From contig NZ_VSRV01000001.1 of the NCBI RefSeq assembly GCF_008122525.1, forward strand, positions 558,001 to 622,000: a DNA stretch of 64,000 nt, in the 5' to 3' direction. The DNA is from Marinomonas sp. IMCC 4694 (GTDB taxonomy: Bacteria > Pseudomonadota > Gammaproteobacteria > Pseudomonadales > Marinomonadaceae). Below, piece by piece: positions 51,541 through 60,780 of this stretch; positions within the stretch are counted from its first letter, which is position 1; each line of letters begins with the position of its first letter. The notes under the pieces were generated by a model. It saw only the letters and a list, made by a program, of their open reading frames with translations, was not told the origin of the DNA and searched no databases. The position numbers and the translations under genes were made by a program.

Positions 51541-51933
51541 TTAAAGGTCACACTGATCTTTTTTGCAGGGCTCACAACGGGGTCTACCACTCACAAACGA
51601 CGAGATCTGATGGCGATAACGTGCGAAGAATAAGTAGGTCTTATCCGCAAAAAAACGAATCAATGGCCAGCGCAGTACTTGCATCCACTTATGTTTACCC
51701 ACCAGTTTCCACGCCAGACAAGTCACATCCAAGCCGGTGATTATTTGGCCATTGGCTAATTGACCATGTAGGACTTTGTCGGCCTCAACCGGATCGATGT
51801 GTGGGTATTTGTCGGTGAAATCATCGGCATGAATGTCTTCTAAGCGCAGCTTTTGTAGGGAGTCCAATGACCGTAACATGTTCATCTCAGCGACGCAGAG
51901 GGGGCAAAGACCATCGTAAAATAGGGTTAGCAT
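51541..51933 (-). CDS. DCC-family thiol-disulfide oxidoreductase-like protein (DUF393)
   Basis: A 130-aa protein with the family motif DGLCPLC (residues 7-13) and the paired region VEADKVLHGQLANGQIITGLD. The C-terminus has two extra Cys pairs (CEPCKKDQC), which could bind metal. Function is not established for the family. A copy of the prp-type palindrome lies 90 bp upstream. Confidence 0.85.
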   Translation of the reverse strand: MLTLFYDGLCPLCVAEMNMLRSLDSLQKLRLEDIHADDFTDKYPHIDPVEADKVLHGQLANGQIITGLDVTCLAWKLVGKHKWMQVLRWPLIRFFADKTYLFFARYRHQISSFVSGRPRCEPCKKDQCDL

Positions 51934-52023
51934 GAGTGGCGTCTCGTATAAAAAGTGTGTCTGTATTAAGGTATACGAAACTGAGTGGTTTTTAGATCTG
52001 TAGAGTGGCCCGTGTGGGGCTAT

Positions 52024-52035
52024 ATTGTCGACAAT
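52024..52035. promoter_or_regulatory. Third ATTGTCGACAAT palindrome, before the DCC gene
   Basis: Exact copy of the perfect 12-bp palindrome found at 50237-50248 in the prp control region. It lies 91 bp upstream of the DCC-family gene and 9 bp past the stop of the DUF3429-like gene. It may bring the DCC/SDR pair under the prp GntR regulator. Confidence 0.5.
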
Positions 52036-52043
52036 ACCACGTA

Positions 52044-52490
52044 TTAATAGTGTGGATAAAGCATCAATAGGTGCAGTACACAGACCACAAGAGTGATCAC
52101 AAAGCGCATGTTAAAATAATGTGAATGAGACGGTTGGATGAGTGTGTTGGCGCGTACTTCTAACCAAAAAATGCTCATAAAACCTAACAACAAAAGAGCG
52201 ATAGCCAAAGCGGTCGTGTGCATAAGTAGCGCTAACCAAGCTGCCAAGGCAATAAGTTTAGTGGACAGTAAAAGCCATTTTCCAAACGTCGACACCTGTT
52301 TGTGCACCAGCTGACCCCAAAGCGCACCGCTCAAAAAACTTAAAATCATCGCGCTGTAAGTGCTGAACAGCTCATGGCCGGACCAACCCAAAAAAGTCTC
52401 ATTTTGCCAGTTTAGATAAGTGGCTGTCGCAAAGGGAATAACACCTAATGAGCCCAATAATGTGGTCAAAAAGGTATAAGAAGGTTTCAT
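52044..52490 (-). CDS. Membrane protein, DUF3429-like
   Basis: A 148-aa protein with about five hydrophobic segments and the motif YSAMILSFLSGALWGQLV typical of DUF3429. The ATG at 52490 follows AGGGA; the longer frame to 52646 lacks family resemblance at its N-terminus. Function unknown. Confidence 0.8.
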   Translation of the reverse strand: MKPSYTFLTTLLGSLGVIPFATATYLNWQNETFLGWSGHELFSTYSAMILSFLSGALWGQLVHKQVSTFGKWLLLSTKLIALAAWLALLMHTTALAIALLLLGFMSIFWLEVRANTLIQPSHSHYFNMRFVITLVVCVLHLLMLYPHY

Positions 52491-52809
52491 GATAAAAGTC
52501 CCTATCTTAAAAGCTTTGATCTCAAAAAGCCCTATTGTTAAAAACGAAAGGTAATAAGGCCAAGAGATGAAAGCACAAAATGTGCAAAAAAAAATCATTG
52601 GTATTTTAAACGCAAGCGATAAATAAATGCCAGTTATATGAGGCATTCCCCTCCTTGGTTGCGTGCTTGATTGCGGCGCTCATGAATAATCGCCATTGAG
52701 CGAGGTACGGGCAAAGAGTACAATGATCGGCTATAACGATTGTATGAACATATTGCCAAATGGCTTTTGTGTACTTCATTAACCAATATTGCTTAAGGTG
52801 TGTTTAGAA

Positions 52810-54186
52810 ATGCCAGCTAAAACAATGGATGAACTCGTCTCCCTATGTAAACGTCGTGGATTTATTTTCCAAGGCAGTGAAATCTACGGTGGTATGCAAG
52901 GCGCTTACGATTACGGTCCGCTAGGTATTGAATTAAAAAACAACCTAAAAGCCGCGTGGTGGCGTTCGATGGTTTACGAACGTGATGACGTAGAGGGGTT
53001 GGATGCAGCGATAGTCCAAAACAAACACGTTTACAAATATTCTGGTCATGAAGACACCTTCACTGACCCAATGGTTGATTGCCATGAATGTAAATCTCGT
53101 TTGCGCGCCGACCACATGAAAGACATCAAAGTCTGTGATAACTGTGGTTCGACCAATGTAACAGAACCTCGTGACTTCAACTTGATGTTTAAAACCAACG
53201 TCGGCCCAATGGTAAACGAAGAGTCGTACACGTACCTTCGTCCAGAAACCGCACAAGGTATTTTTACTAACTTCAAAAACGTTGTGGATTCGACTTCTCG
53301 CACCTTGCCTTTTGGTATTGCACAAATTGGTAAATCTTTCCGTAACGAAATTACGCCGCGTAACTTCATCTTCCGTGTTCGTGAATTCGAACAAATGGAA
53401 TTGGAATTCTTCTGCAAGCCAGGTGAAGATGAAAAGTGGCATGAATTCTGGGTAGGTGCGCGTAAACAGTGGTGGTTGGATCAAGGTCTATCAGCAGAGA
53501 ATATCGAGTTTGAATACGTGACTGGCGACGATCTTTCGCATTATTCAAAATCGACTGTGGATATCTTGTACCGTTTTCCACATGGTTTGGAAGAGCTTGA
53601 AGGTGTGGCCAACCGTACCGATTACGACTTGGGTTCTCATACCAAAGCGCAAGATGAATTCGATATCACCGCGAAAGTGAAAAAGAACGAACATTCTACG
53701 GCGAAGTTGGCGATTCGTGACCTTGAAGCGAACAAATGGGAAATTCCATTCTGTATCGAACCTTCTGCCGGTCTTGATCGTGGTTTACTTGCCGTGATGA
53801 CAGAAGCCTACACAGAAGAAGCGCTGCCAAACGGTACGACTCGTACTGTGTTGAAATTTAAGCCGCATTTGGCGCCGATCAAAGTCGCTATCATGCCGCT
53901 GAAAAAGAACAAGCCTGAGATTGTTGCGCTAGCGAAAGAGTTGAAAAACAAGCTTCAAAAACTGGGCTTGGGTCGTATTCTTTATGAAAACACCGGCAAC
54001 GTAGGGAAAGGCTACCGTCGCCATGACGAGGTCGGTACGCCTATTTGCGTGACCGTAGACTTTGATTCCATCGAAAAAGAAGGCGCCCCCGTGACCGTTC
54101 GTGACCGTGACACCATGGAACAAATCGTTGTGAACGCAGCGGACCTTCCTGCTTATGTAATTAACTATTTTATTAACCAAAATTAA
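52810..54186 (+). CDS. glyS: Glycyl-tRNA synthetase, single-chain homodimeric type
   Basis: A 458-aa class II synthetase of the alpha2 type found in Gram-positives, archaea and eukaryotes, not the alpha2-beta2 GlyQ/GlyS usual in gammaproteobacteria. Motif 1 region YDYGPLGIELKNNLKAAWW, a zinc-like CxxC pair (CHECKSRLRADHMKDIKVCD, then NCG), motif 2 FRNEITPRNFIFRVREFEQM, motif 3 SAGLDRGLLAVM and a C-terminal anticodon domain. The ATG at 52810 fits homologues; a TTG at 52789 is less likely. A terminator follows. Confidence 0.95.
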   Translation: MPAKTMDELVSLCKRRGFIFQGSEIYGGMQGAYDYGPLGIELKNNLKAAWWRSMVYERDDVEGLDAAIVQNKHVYKYSGHEDTFTDPMVDCHECKSRLRADHMKDIKVCDNCGSTNVTEPRDFNLMFKTNVGPMVNEESYTYLRPETAQGIFTNFKNVVDSTSRTLPFGIAQIGKSFRNEITPRNFIFRVREFEQMELEFFCKPGEDEKWHEFWVGARKQWWLDQGLSAENIEFEYVTGDDLSHYSKSTVDILYRFPHGLEELEGVANRTDYDLGSHTKAQDEFDITAKVKKNEHSTAKLAIRDLEANKWEIPFCIEPSAGLDRGLLAVMTEAYTEEALPNGTTRTVLKFKPHLAPIKVAIMPLKKNKPEIVALAKELKNKLQKLGLGRILYENTGNVGKGYRRHDEVGTPICVTVDFDSIEKEGAPVTVRDRDTMEQIVVNAADLPAYVINYFINQN

Positions 54187-54509
54187 AACAGTCGGTTGAT
54201 AAAACTGTTAACTCAATAACCGTTAAAATGCCGTTAGGATGACAATCTTAACGGCATTTTTTATCTTCTTAATATTGAGTCTTTTTAAAAGCGCGCGCAG
54301 TTTGAATACATTGTCGGCGTGTGTATGCCCAGTAGCCAAATAAGCTATTCGTCATGATATCGGTACGATAAATGCGGATGAGCTTGTGAAGAACGAATCG
54401 GTGGTCCATTTCACCCTTCACAAATTACTGTCTCTTAAGTCAAGTTTAAGATGACCTCTGTTTGTTTAAGTGAATATAATGTGAGTCATCGGGTTGATAG
54501 GCGGTAGTA
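54187..54509. other. Intergenic region before the LacI gene
   Basis: Besides the glyS terminator, 54263-54509 has no supported gene or RNA. It contains the promoter region of the LacI-family gene, but I could not place a convincing promoter or operator. Confidence 0.55.
54225..54260 (+). terminator. Terminator after the glycyl-tRNA synthetase gene
   Basis: AAAATGCCGTTA and TAACGGCATTTT pair, and the stem can continue (GGAT/ATCT) to a GACA loop. TT follows the A/T arm. Strong intrinsic terminator. Confidence 0.92.
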
Positions 54510-55487
54510 ATGAGCACCATTAATGAAGTAGCCAGTGCGGCTGGCGTGTCTAAGGCGACGGTTTCACGTGTTTTGAGTGGCACCACACCTGTTAAAGAGG
54601 AAACTCGAGCTCGTATTTTGGCCGCCATAGAAACACTGGGTTATAGCCCAAATCAGGCGGCTCGCTCGTTGGCGTCCAATAAGTCTTTTACGGTTGGTGT
54701 GGTGGCCAGCTCGGTTGAAAGCGGGTATTACGGCCCGTCTGTTGGTGCCATTGAACGCACTCTGCGTCGATTTGATCGTCACGTTATCATTGCCAGTGGA
54801 TACAAAACGCTCATCGGTGAGCAAGATGCGGTTGATTTTCTGATAAAGCGACAAGTTGATGCTTTAGTATTGGTAACAAATTGGCTTTCTCCGGAGCAAA
54901 TATTAGAGATTAACAAGCGTTGCTCGGTGTTTGTGATGAATCAGCATTTCCCCGGCGATCGTGGTAAAAACATCAGTTTTGACAACTTTAAAGGGGGGCA
55001 TTTGGCGCTGGATTATTTGCTGGGTCGTGGGTACAGGAAAATCGCTATTGTCAGTGGTCCGCTTTGGAAAGACGATGCCAATCAGCGTCACCAGGGTTGT
55101 CTAAAAGCGTTATCTGATAAAGGCTTAGTGCCTTTTTGGCATCAAGAAGGAAGCTTTGAGCGCAGCGATGGTACCCGTCATATGGAAGCGATTTTGGCTT
55201 TGCCAGAGCGCCCCGACGCGGTGTTTTTTGCCAATGATGAAATGACGATTGCGGCGTTACGTGTGTGTTATCAGCAAGGGGTAAAGGTCCCTGAGGATAT
55301 GGCGATTATGGGGTTTGATGATTCAGAATTAGCCAACTACTATTCCCCTAGCATTACCACGATCCGAATGCCTTTGGCGGATATGGCGCAAGCCACGGCT
55401 AAGCTTTTAATGAAACGAATTTATGGCGCAAACCTAGAGGTTAAAGCGGCTTTTGAGCCCACACTCGTGGTTCGAGAATCGGCTTAG
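54510..55487 (+). CDS. LacI-family transcriptional regulator
   Basis: A 325-aa regulator. The N-terminal helix-turn-helix is TINEVASAAGVSKATVSRVL, followed by the hinge PNQAARSLASNKS and a type I periplasmic-binding-like sugar domain (VGVVASSVESGYYGPSVGAI; GFDDSELANYYSPSITTIR). It precedes the sugar importer operon by 255 bp. An 18-bp palindrome on that operon's promoter is its likely operator. Confidence 0.93.
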   Translation: MSTINEVASAAGVSKATVSRVLSGTTPVKEETRARILAAIETLGYSPNQAARSLASNKSFTVGVVASSVESGYYGPSVGAIERTLRRFDRHVIIASGYKTLIGEQDAVDFLIKRQVDALVLVTNWLSPEQILEINKRCSVFVMNQHFPGDRGKNISFDNFKGGHLALDYLLGRGYRKIAIVSGPLWKDDANQRHQGCLKALSDKGLVPFWHQEGSFERSDGTRHMEAILALPERPDAVFFANDEMTIAALRVCYQQGVKVPEDMAIMGFDDSELANYYSPSITTIRMPLADMAQATAKLLMKRIYGANLEVKAAFEPTLVVRESA

Positions 55488-55607
55488 TCATGTTTTTTTG
55501 ACAGAAAATACGGTTATCTTCGAGAATATCCGATTTTCTGCCACTTTCTGTGTTGTTACCGTCTTCATTTCCCCTTCTGTATTGTGCAAAAAAAAATCAA
55601 ATAAAGA

Positions 55608-55660
55608 TTGACGACTCAAAAACCTTCTGGCTATTATTTAGCAATGAAACCGGTTTCATT
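55608..55660 (+). promoter_or_regulatory. Sugar operon promoter and LacI-type operator
   Basis: TTGACG (55608-55613) and TATTAT (55632-55637) are 18 bp apart. The perfect 18-bp palindrome AATGAAACCGGTTTCATT (55643-55660) covers the expected start. A central CG pair within an even palindrome is the usual LacI-family design, and the position implies repression. Confidence 0.8.
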
Positions 55661-55742
55661 TTATCAGTAGATACTGTTTCTTGCTTCGCAAAGATGGACG
55701 CATTGGTGGCGAAGCCCCAACCCAATAAAGGATAAAAATAAT

Positions 55743-56981
55743 ATGATGGGCAAAAAAATTGGAATGTTGACGTTGGCGCTAAGTGCTGTGTCTGTATCGG
55801 TACACGCAGCCAATGTGGAGGTGATTCACTGGTGGACATCGGGCGGCGAGCAAAAAGCGGTGACGGTATTTGCGGATGAATACAACAAATTGGGCGGTGA
55901 CAGCTGGGTCGATTCTGCCGTTGCCTTGGGAGAAAACGCTCGTGCTCTTACTATGCAGCGTATTCTGGGTGGCGATGCCCCTGGCGCAGCGCAGTTCAAT
56001 ACGTCTCGTCAATTTGAGGAGTTAATCGAAGAAGGGTTGTTGCTGGATTTAACGCCGATAGCGAAAAAAGAAGGTTGGCTGCAATTTATTCGTCCCACTA
56101 GCGTATTGGATCCTTGTATGAAAGACGGTGGCATTTATTGTGTGCCAGTCAATATTCATTCCAACCAATGGTTATGGACCAACAAAAAAGTGTTTGCTGA
56201 TGCGGGTTTGCAAGAGCCAACCACCTGGAAAGAATTTTTACAAGTGGCGCCTAAGTTACGTGCTGCAGGCGTTATTCCCTTGGCGCTTGGTGGGCAAGCA
56301 TGGCAAGAGCGTCACTTGTTTGATGTGGTGATGATAGGCACAACCGATAAGGCATTTTGGAGCCAAATATGGGACAAAAAAGACCCAGAGGCCGCATCGG
56401 GCGACACGATGCGCGGGGTATTTGAGACTTTCGGTGCTTTGCGTCAGTTTATTGACCAAGGTTCGCCAGGTCGCAATTGGAATGATGCCACCAATATGGT
56501 TATTACAGGTAAAGCAGCCACACAGGTCATGGGCGACTGGGCACGCGGTGAATTTTCAGCGGCAAATTTAAAAGCCGATGTGGATTATGGCTGTATTCCG
56601 GGCCCCTCTATTAAGCCGTATTTAACCTTAGCGGGCGATGCATTCATCTTCCCCAAAACAGACGATGCTGACCTCGAAAATGCGCAATTCAAAATGGCGT
56701 CTATGATGCTTAGTCCTCAGGTTCAAGCCAAATTCAATAACGCCAAAGGTTCCTTGCCAGTGCGTGATGATGTGGACATGTCATTGGCCGATGCCTGCAT
56801 GAAAAAAGGCCTCAAACTGCTCGAAAACACCGACGCTACGTTTGCGCCCGCGAACGTTTACATCACCGCAGACACCAATGGTCAGGTGGATGATCTTATT
56901 ACAACCTTCTGGAATGAGCCGGATATGAGCGTAGATACAGCATTAACCATTTTTGCTGGCATCATTGACGACGCGGAATAA
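55743..56981 (+). CDS. ABC sugar transporter substrate-binding protein, glucose (GtsA) type
   Basis: A 412-aa family 1 solute-binding protein. Signal peptide to about residue 21 (VSVHA-A). The mature start VEVIHWWTSGGEQKAV and the later VPVNIHSNQWLWTNKKVF and KAATQVMGDWARGEF follow the Pseudomonas glucose-binding GtsA. Starts at 55743 and 55746 are equal; AAAGGA lies 10 bases before the first. First gene of the sugar operon. The ligand could be another hexose or a glucoside. Confidence 0.92.
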   Translation: MMGKKIGMLTLALSAVSVSVHAANVEVIHWWTSGGEQKAVTVFADEYNKLGGDSWVDSAVALGENARALTMQRILGGDAPGAAQFNTSRQFEELIEEGLLLDLTPIAKKEGWLQFIRPTSVLDPCMKDGGIYCVPVNIHSNQWLWTNKKVFADAGLQEPTTWKEFLQVAPKLRAAGVIPLALGGQAWQERHLFDVVMIGTTDKAFWSQIWDKKDPEAASGDTMRGVFETFGALRQFIDQGSPGRNWNDATNMVITGKAATQVMGDWARGEFSAANLKADVDYGCIPGPSIKPYLTLAGDAFIFPKTDDADLENAQFKMASMMLSPQVQAKFNNAKGSLPVRDDVDMSLADACMKKGLKLLENTDATFAPANVYITADTNGQVDDLITTFWNEPDMSVDTALTIFAGIIDDAE

Positions 56982-57040
56982 TCCCTTATTCGCCCTCTTG
57001 CTTTAAGAGGGCGAATCTTCGACTGTTTTAGGAGTTTCCT

Positions 57041-57967
57041 ATGGATGAGAGAAGCAATTCCTCCCAATCGTCTCAATGCATTACCCCCACTCGAAGCGGC
57101 CGCAAACTACAACTGTCGGCGGTGTTGGCCAGTGTGCCCATGGCAATAGTCGCGCTAGGTATTTTTGTTATTTGTGTTGCCTATTCTGTGGTCTTGTCGT
57201 TCACCAAGTCTAAGCTGTTCCCTAATCTCAATTGGGTTGGATTAGATCAATACGACCGCTTATGGGGCAGTGCCCGCTGGCTTACGTCGGTTGAAAACCT
57301 CATGCTCTATGGTGTGTTGTTTATTATTTTATGTCTGCTTTCGGGCTTTCTTATGGCGGTATTTTTAGATCAAAAAGTACGCTTTGAAAGCGGTTTTAGA
57401 ACACTGTTTTTATACCCCTATGCCATGTCTCTTGTTGTAACCGGTTTGGTTTGGCAATGGATGATGGAGCCTTCGCTTGGGATCCAGAATGTGGTGCAAA
57501 AGCTGGGGTGGGAGTCGTTTCAATTTGCGCCGCTGGTGGATTCGGATTATGCCATTTATGGGGTGCTCATTGCGGCGGTGTGGCAATCGTCTGGTTTGGT
57601 GATGGCGCTGATGTTAGCGGGTTTACGTGGCGTTGATGGCGAGATTTGGAAAGCCGCTCGTATTGATGGGATTCCAACGTGGAAGATCTACCTATTTATT
57701 GTTGTACCTATGTTGCGTCCTGTGGTGATTACCTCCGTGGTGTTGTTGGCGGTGGGTGTGGTACGCGTGTATGACTTAATTGTGGCGCAAACGGGGGGGG
57801 GACCGGGCATGGCAACTGAAATGCCGGCCAAATTTGTGATTGATCATTTAACCGGACGCAGCAATGTAGGCTTGGGAATGGCAGCGGCTACCATGATGTT
57901 ATTGCCTGTATTAGTGGTGATTGGCCCTTGGATTTATCGCGAATATGTTCGCCCAGCTAAGCGATAG
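57041..57967 (+). CDS. ABC sugar transporter permease (MalF type)
   Basis: A 308-aa permease with six transmembrane segments and the EAA loop EIWKAARIDGIPTWKIYLFI. The conserved TGGGPG stretch is encoded by a G9 tract (57793-57801). AGGAG precedes the ATG. Partners are the next permease and the ATPase. Confidence 0.93.
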   Translation: MDERSNSSQSSQCITPTRSGRKLQLSAVLASVPMAIVALGIFVICVAYSVVLSFTKSKLFPNLNWVGLDQYDRLWGSARWLTSVENLMLYGVLFIILCLLSGFLMAVFLDQKVRFESGFRTLFLYPYAMSLVVTGLVWQWMMEPSLGIQNVVQKLGWESFQFAPLVDSDYAIYGVLIAAVWQSSGLVMALMLAGLRGVDGEIWKAARIDGIPTWKIYLFIVVPMLRPVVITSVVLLAVGVVRVYDLIVAQTGGGPGMATEMPAKFVIDHLTGRSNVGLGMAAATMMLLPVLVVIGPWIYREYVRPAKR

Positions 57968-57976
57968 GAGACACAA

Positions 57977-58864
57977 ATGACTAAGTTAACTGGCCCGCAA
58001 GGCCCAAAACCGAGCCGCAACTCTACCTCACGTTATGGTGTGTATGGTTTTTTGATTATTGCTGCGATCTTTTTTTGTATTCCTTTGTACATCATGGTGG
58101 TGACGAGCCTAAAAGGTATGCCAGAAATTCGCTTGGGAGATTTGTTCGCTTTACCAGGCGATCCCAGTTTTGCGGCATGGACCAAAGCCTGGTCTGAAGC
58201 CTGCACTGGCGTGCAATGTGATGGTATTCAAGGGGGATTTTGGAACTCGATCAAAATCTCGGTGCCCAGTGTTGCGATCTCTATTGCGATTGGTGCAATA
58301 AACGGTTATGCCCTGTCCTTTTGGCGATTTAAAGGCGCAAATGTGCTGTTTGGGGTGTTATTGTTTGGGGCATTTGTGCCCTTTCAAGTGGTGATTTTTC
58401 CTATCATTATTTTCTTTCGTGAAATCGGTATTTACGGTTCATTGTTAGGGATTATTTTAGTTCATACCGCGTTTGGTATGCCGATTATGACGTTGTTGTT
58501 CAGGAACTATTTTTCTTCGTTACCCGAAGAATTATTCAAAGCGGCCCGTGTTGATGGGGCGGGATTTTGGCAGATATTTTTCCAAATTATGATGCCGTTG
58601 GCCATTCCTGTGACTGTGGTGGCGGTGATTCTGCAAACCACTGGGATCTGGAACGACTATCTGTTGGGCCTCATTTTTGCCGGTCGAGAAAACTTACCGA
58701 TGACGGTTCAGCTTAACAACATTGTATCCGCCACCTTTGGAGTTCGTGAGTACAACGTCAATATGGCGGCAACGATTTTAACGGCGATGGTTCCATTGGC
58801 GATCTATCTTTTTTCGGGTAAATATTTTGTGCGTGGCATCGCTGCTGGCGCGGTTAAGGGGTAA
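57977..58864 (+). CDS. ABC sugar transporter permease (MalG type)
   Basis: A 295-aa permease with six segments and EAA loop EELFKAARVDGAGFWQIFFQ. Its periplasmic loop (SEACTGVQCDGIQGGFWNSI) is like GtsC-type glucose permeases. It follows the MalF-type gene by 9 bp with an AGGAG site. Confidence 0.93.
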   Translation: MTKLTGPQGPKPSRNSTSRYGVYGFLIIAAIFFCIPLYIMVVTSLKGMPEIRLGDLFALPGDPSFAAWTKAWSEACTGVQCDGIQGGFWNSIKISVPSVAISIAIGAINGYALSFWRFKGANVLFGVLLFGAFVPFQVVIFPIIIFFREIGIYGSLLGIILVHTAFGMPIMTLLFRNYFSSLPEELFKAARVDGAGFWQIFFQIMMPLAIPVTVVAVILQTTGIWNDYLLGLIFAGRENLPMTVQLNNIVSATFGVREYNVNMAATILTAMVPLAIYLFSGKYFVRGIAAGAVKG

Positions 58865-58866
58865 TT

Positions 58867-59940
58867 ATGTACAGCGTATCTATCAAAGATCTCGACCTTA
58901 AATACCAAGATGCTCATGTTTTAAAACGCTTAAATCTCGACATTAAAAAAGGCGAATTTTTAGTGCTGCTTGGCTCATCAGGGTGTGGGAAATCCACGTT
59001 ACTTAATTGCATCGCCGGTTTGTTGGACATATCTGCTGGGCAAATTTGGATAGACGGACGCAATGTTACCTGGGAGGAACCAAAAGACCGTGGCATTGGC
59101 ATGGTGTTTCAGTCTTATGCTTTGTACCCACAAATGACGGTAGAGAAAAACTTGTCCTTTGGCTTAAAAGTCAAAGGGATGCCGCAAGATGAGATTAAAC
59201 AGCGGGTGGAACGTGCATCAAAGGTGTTGCAAATTGAGCCTTTACTGAATCGTAAACCTTCTGAGTTATCCGGTGGACAGCGCCAAAGAGTGGCCATTGG
59301 ACGAGCTTTGGTGCGAGATGTGGATGTGTTTTTATTCGATGAACCTTTGTCGAATTTAGACGCAAAACTACGGGCTGACTTGCGGGTTGAGATAAAGCGC
59401 CTGCACCAGAAATTAAAAAACACCATGATCTACGTGACCCATGACCAAGTGGAGGCGCTCACATTAGCCGATCGCATTGCCATCATGAAAGGTGGCGAGA
59501 TTCAGCAGTTGAGTTCTCCGTTTGAGATTTACCACAAGCCCTCTAGTTTATTTGTGGCGCAGTTTATTGGTTCGCCTAGCATGAACTTATTGTCAGGCCA
59601 ATTACAGGGGAATGAGTTCGTCTACGGATCACAAAGTATCAACGTGGCGGAATACGACTTTGCTATCGAGTCTGAAAAATTTCAAGCCGCGTATTTGGGC
59701 ATTCGCCCCGAACATTTAGCCGTAGAAGCAAATGAAGGTTACGAGAAGTTGGCTACAGTAAAGATCGACATAATTGAACCCATGGGCGATGAAACGATCA
59801 TCTGGTTTGAGTTTTTAACCCAGAAATGGTCTGTAAAAGTCCATGGTGACCATGAATTTAGGTCGAATCAACAGGTTGATATGTATTTAGACCCAAGAAA
59901 AGCGCACTTATTCTCTGAGACAACCGAGTCTCGCCTTTAA
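58867..59940 (+). CDS. ABC sugar transporter ATPase, MalK/UgpC type
   Basis: A 357-aa ATPase with Walker A GSSGCGKST, signature LSGGQRQRVAIGRAL, Walker B VFLFDEPLSNLDA and a C-terminal TOBE regulatory domain. It starts 2 bp after the upstream permease stop. A (CAAA)13 repeat follows it. Confidence 0.93.
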   Translation: MYSVSIKDLDLKYQDAHVLKRLNLDIKKGEFLVLLGSSGCGKSTLLNCIAGLLDISAGQIWIDGRNVTWEEPKDRGIGMVFQSYALYPQMTVEKNLSFGLKVKGMPQDEIKQRVERASKVLQIEPLLNRKPSELSGGQRQRVAIGRALVRDVDVFLFDEPLSNLDAKLRADLRVEIKRLHQKLKNTMIYVTHDQVEALTLADRIAIMKGGEIQQLSSPFEIYHKPSSLFVAQFIGSPSMNLLSGQLQGNEFVYGSQSINVAEYDFAIESEKFQAAYLGIRPEHLAVEANEGYEKLATVKIDIIEPMGDETIIWFEFLTQKWSVKVHGDHEFRSNQQVDMYLDPRKAHLFSETTESRL

Positions 59941-59945
59941 TGCGC

Positions 59946-59997
59946 CAAACAAACAAACAAACAAACAAACAAACAAACAAACAAACAAACAAACAAA
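59946..59997. repeat. (CAAA)13 tetranucleotide repeat
   Basis: Thirteen exact CAAA units, then a partial CAA, fill most of the 78-bp gap between the ATPase gene and the next isomerase gene, ending 21 bases before its ATG and just before the AAGGAA ribosome site. Length change would alter the untranslated spacer, not a reading frame. Confidence 0.97.
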
Positions 59998-60018
59998 CAA
60001 CAATAATAAGGAATCGTT

Positions 60019-60780
60019 ATGACACCTTTTTCATTTCAGTTATACAGTGCTCGTAACACCGCGTCATTAGATGAGGTTTTTGCGTTGCTGGCGGCATCAG
60101 GTTACCAACAAGTCGAAGGTTACGGTGGCTTGTATGACAACTTAGACACCTTACAAACCCTAATGGAGAAATACGGTTTAACCATGCCAACGGGGCATTT
60201 TGATCTGGCCATGTTGGAGCATAATTTGCCTCGCGCTTTGTACATTGCCAAGGTATTAGGAATGCACACGATCATCTGCCCATATATTTTGGAACAAGAT
60301 CGTCCCAGTGACTTTAGTGGTTGGTTTGCTTTTGGCCAGCGTTTGGAAGCGGTTTGCCAACAAGTAAACACCGCCGGTTTTGAATTTGGTTGGCACAATC
60401 ATGATTTTGAATTTGCAGCGTTTGAGGATGGGCGCTTGCCTATGACGGCTTTGTTAGAAGGGGCGCCTTCTATTTTATGGGAAATGGACGTGGCCTGGGT
60501 CGCCAAAGGCGAGTGCAATCCAGTGGATTGGTTAACGCAATACCGTGAGCGTATTTGCGCGGTGCATTTAAAAGACATTGCGCCTTTAGGCGAATGCTTA
60601 AACGAAGACGGTTGGGCCGATTTTACACAGGGTATTTTGCCTTGGGCAGAGTATTGGGTGGCGGTGCGCCAAACACCCGCGCGTACTTTTGTGATGGAGC
60701 ATGATAACCCCAGCGATGTATCTCGTTTTGCACGCCGTTCAATAGACGGCGCAACTTTGATCGTAGGAGCCACAGCATGA
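60019..60780 (+). CDS. Sugar phosphate isomerase/epimerase-family protein (xylose-isomerase-like TIM barrel)
   Basis: A 253-aa TIM barrel. FGWHNHDFEF, WEMDVAWVAKG and VHLKDI supply the usual His/Glu/Asp metal-site pattern, and FVMEHDNPSD is the last strand. AAGGAA precedes the ATG. It shares ATGA with the next gene. Family members act on sugars or keto-inositols; the substrate is unknown. Confidence 0.88.
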   Translation: MTPFSFQLYSARNTASLDEVFALLAASGYQQVEGYGGLYDNLDTLQTLMEKYGLTMPTGHFDLAMLEHNLPRALYIAKVLGMHTIICPYILEQDRPSDFSGWFAFGQRLEAVCQQVNTAGFEFGWHNHDFEFAAFEDGRLPMTALLEGAPSILWEMDVAWVAKGECNPVDWLTQYRERICAVHLKDIAPLGECLNEDGWADFTQGILPWAEYWVAVRQTPARTFVMEHDNPSDVSRFARRSIDGATLIVGATA

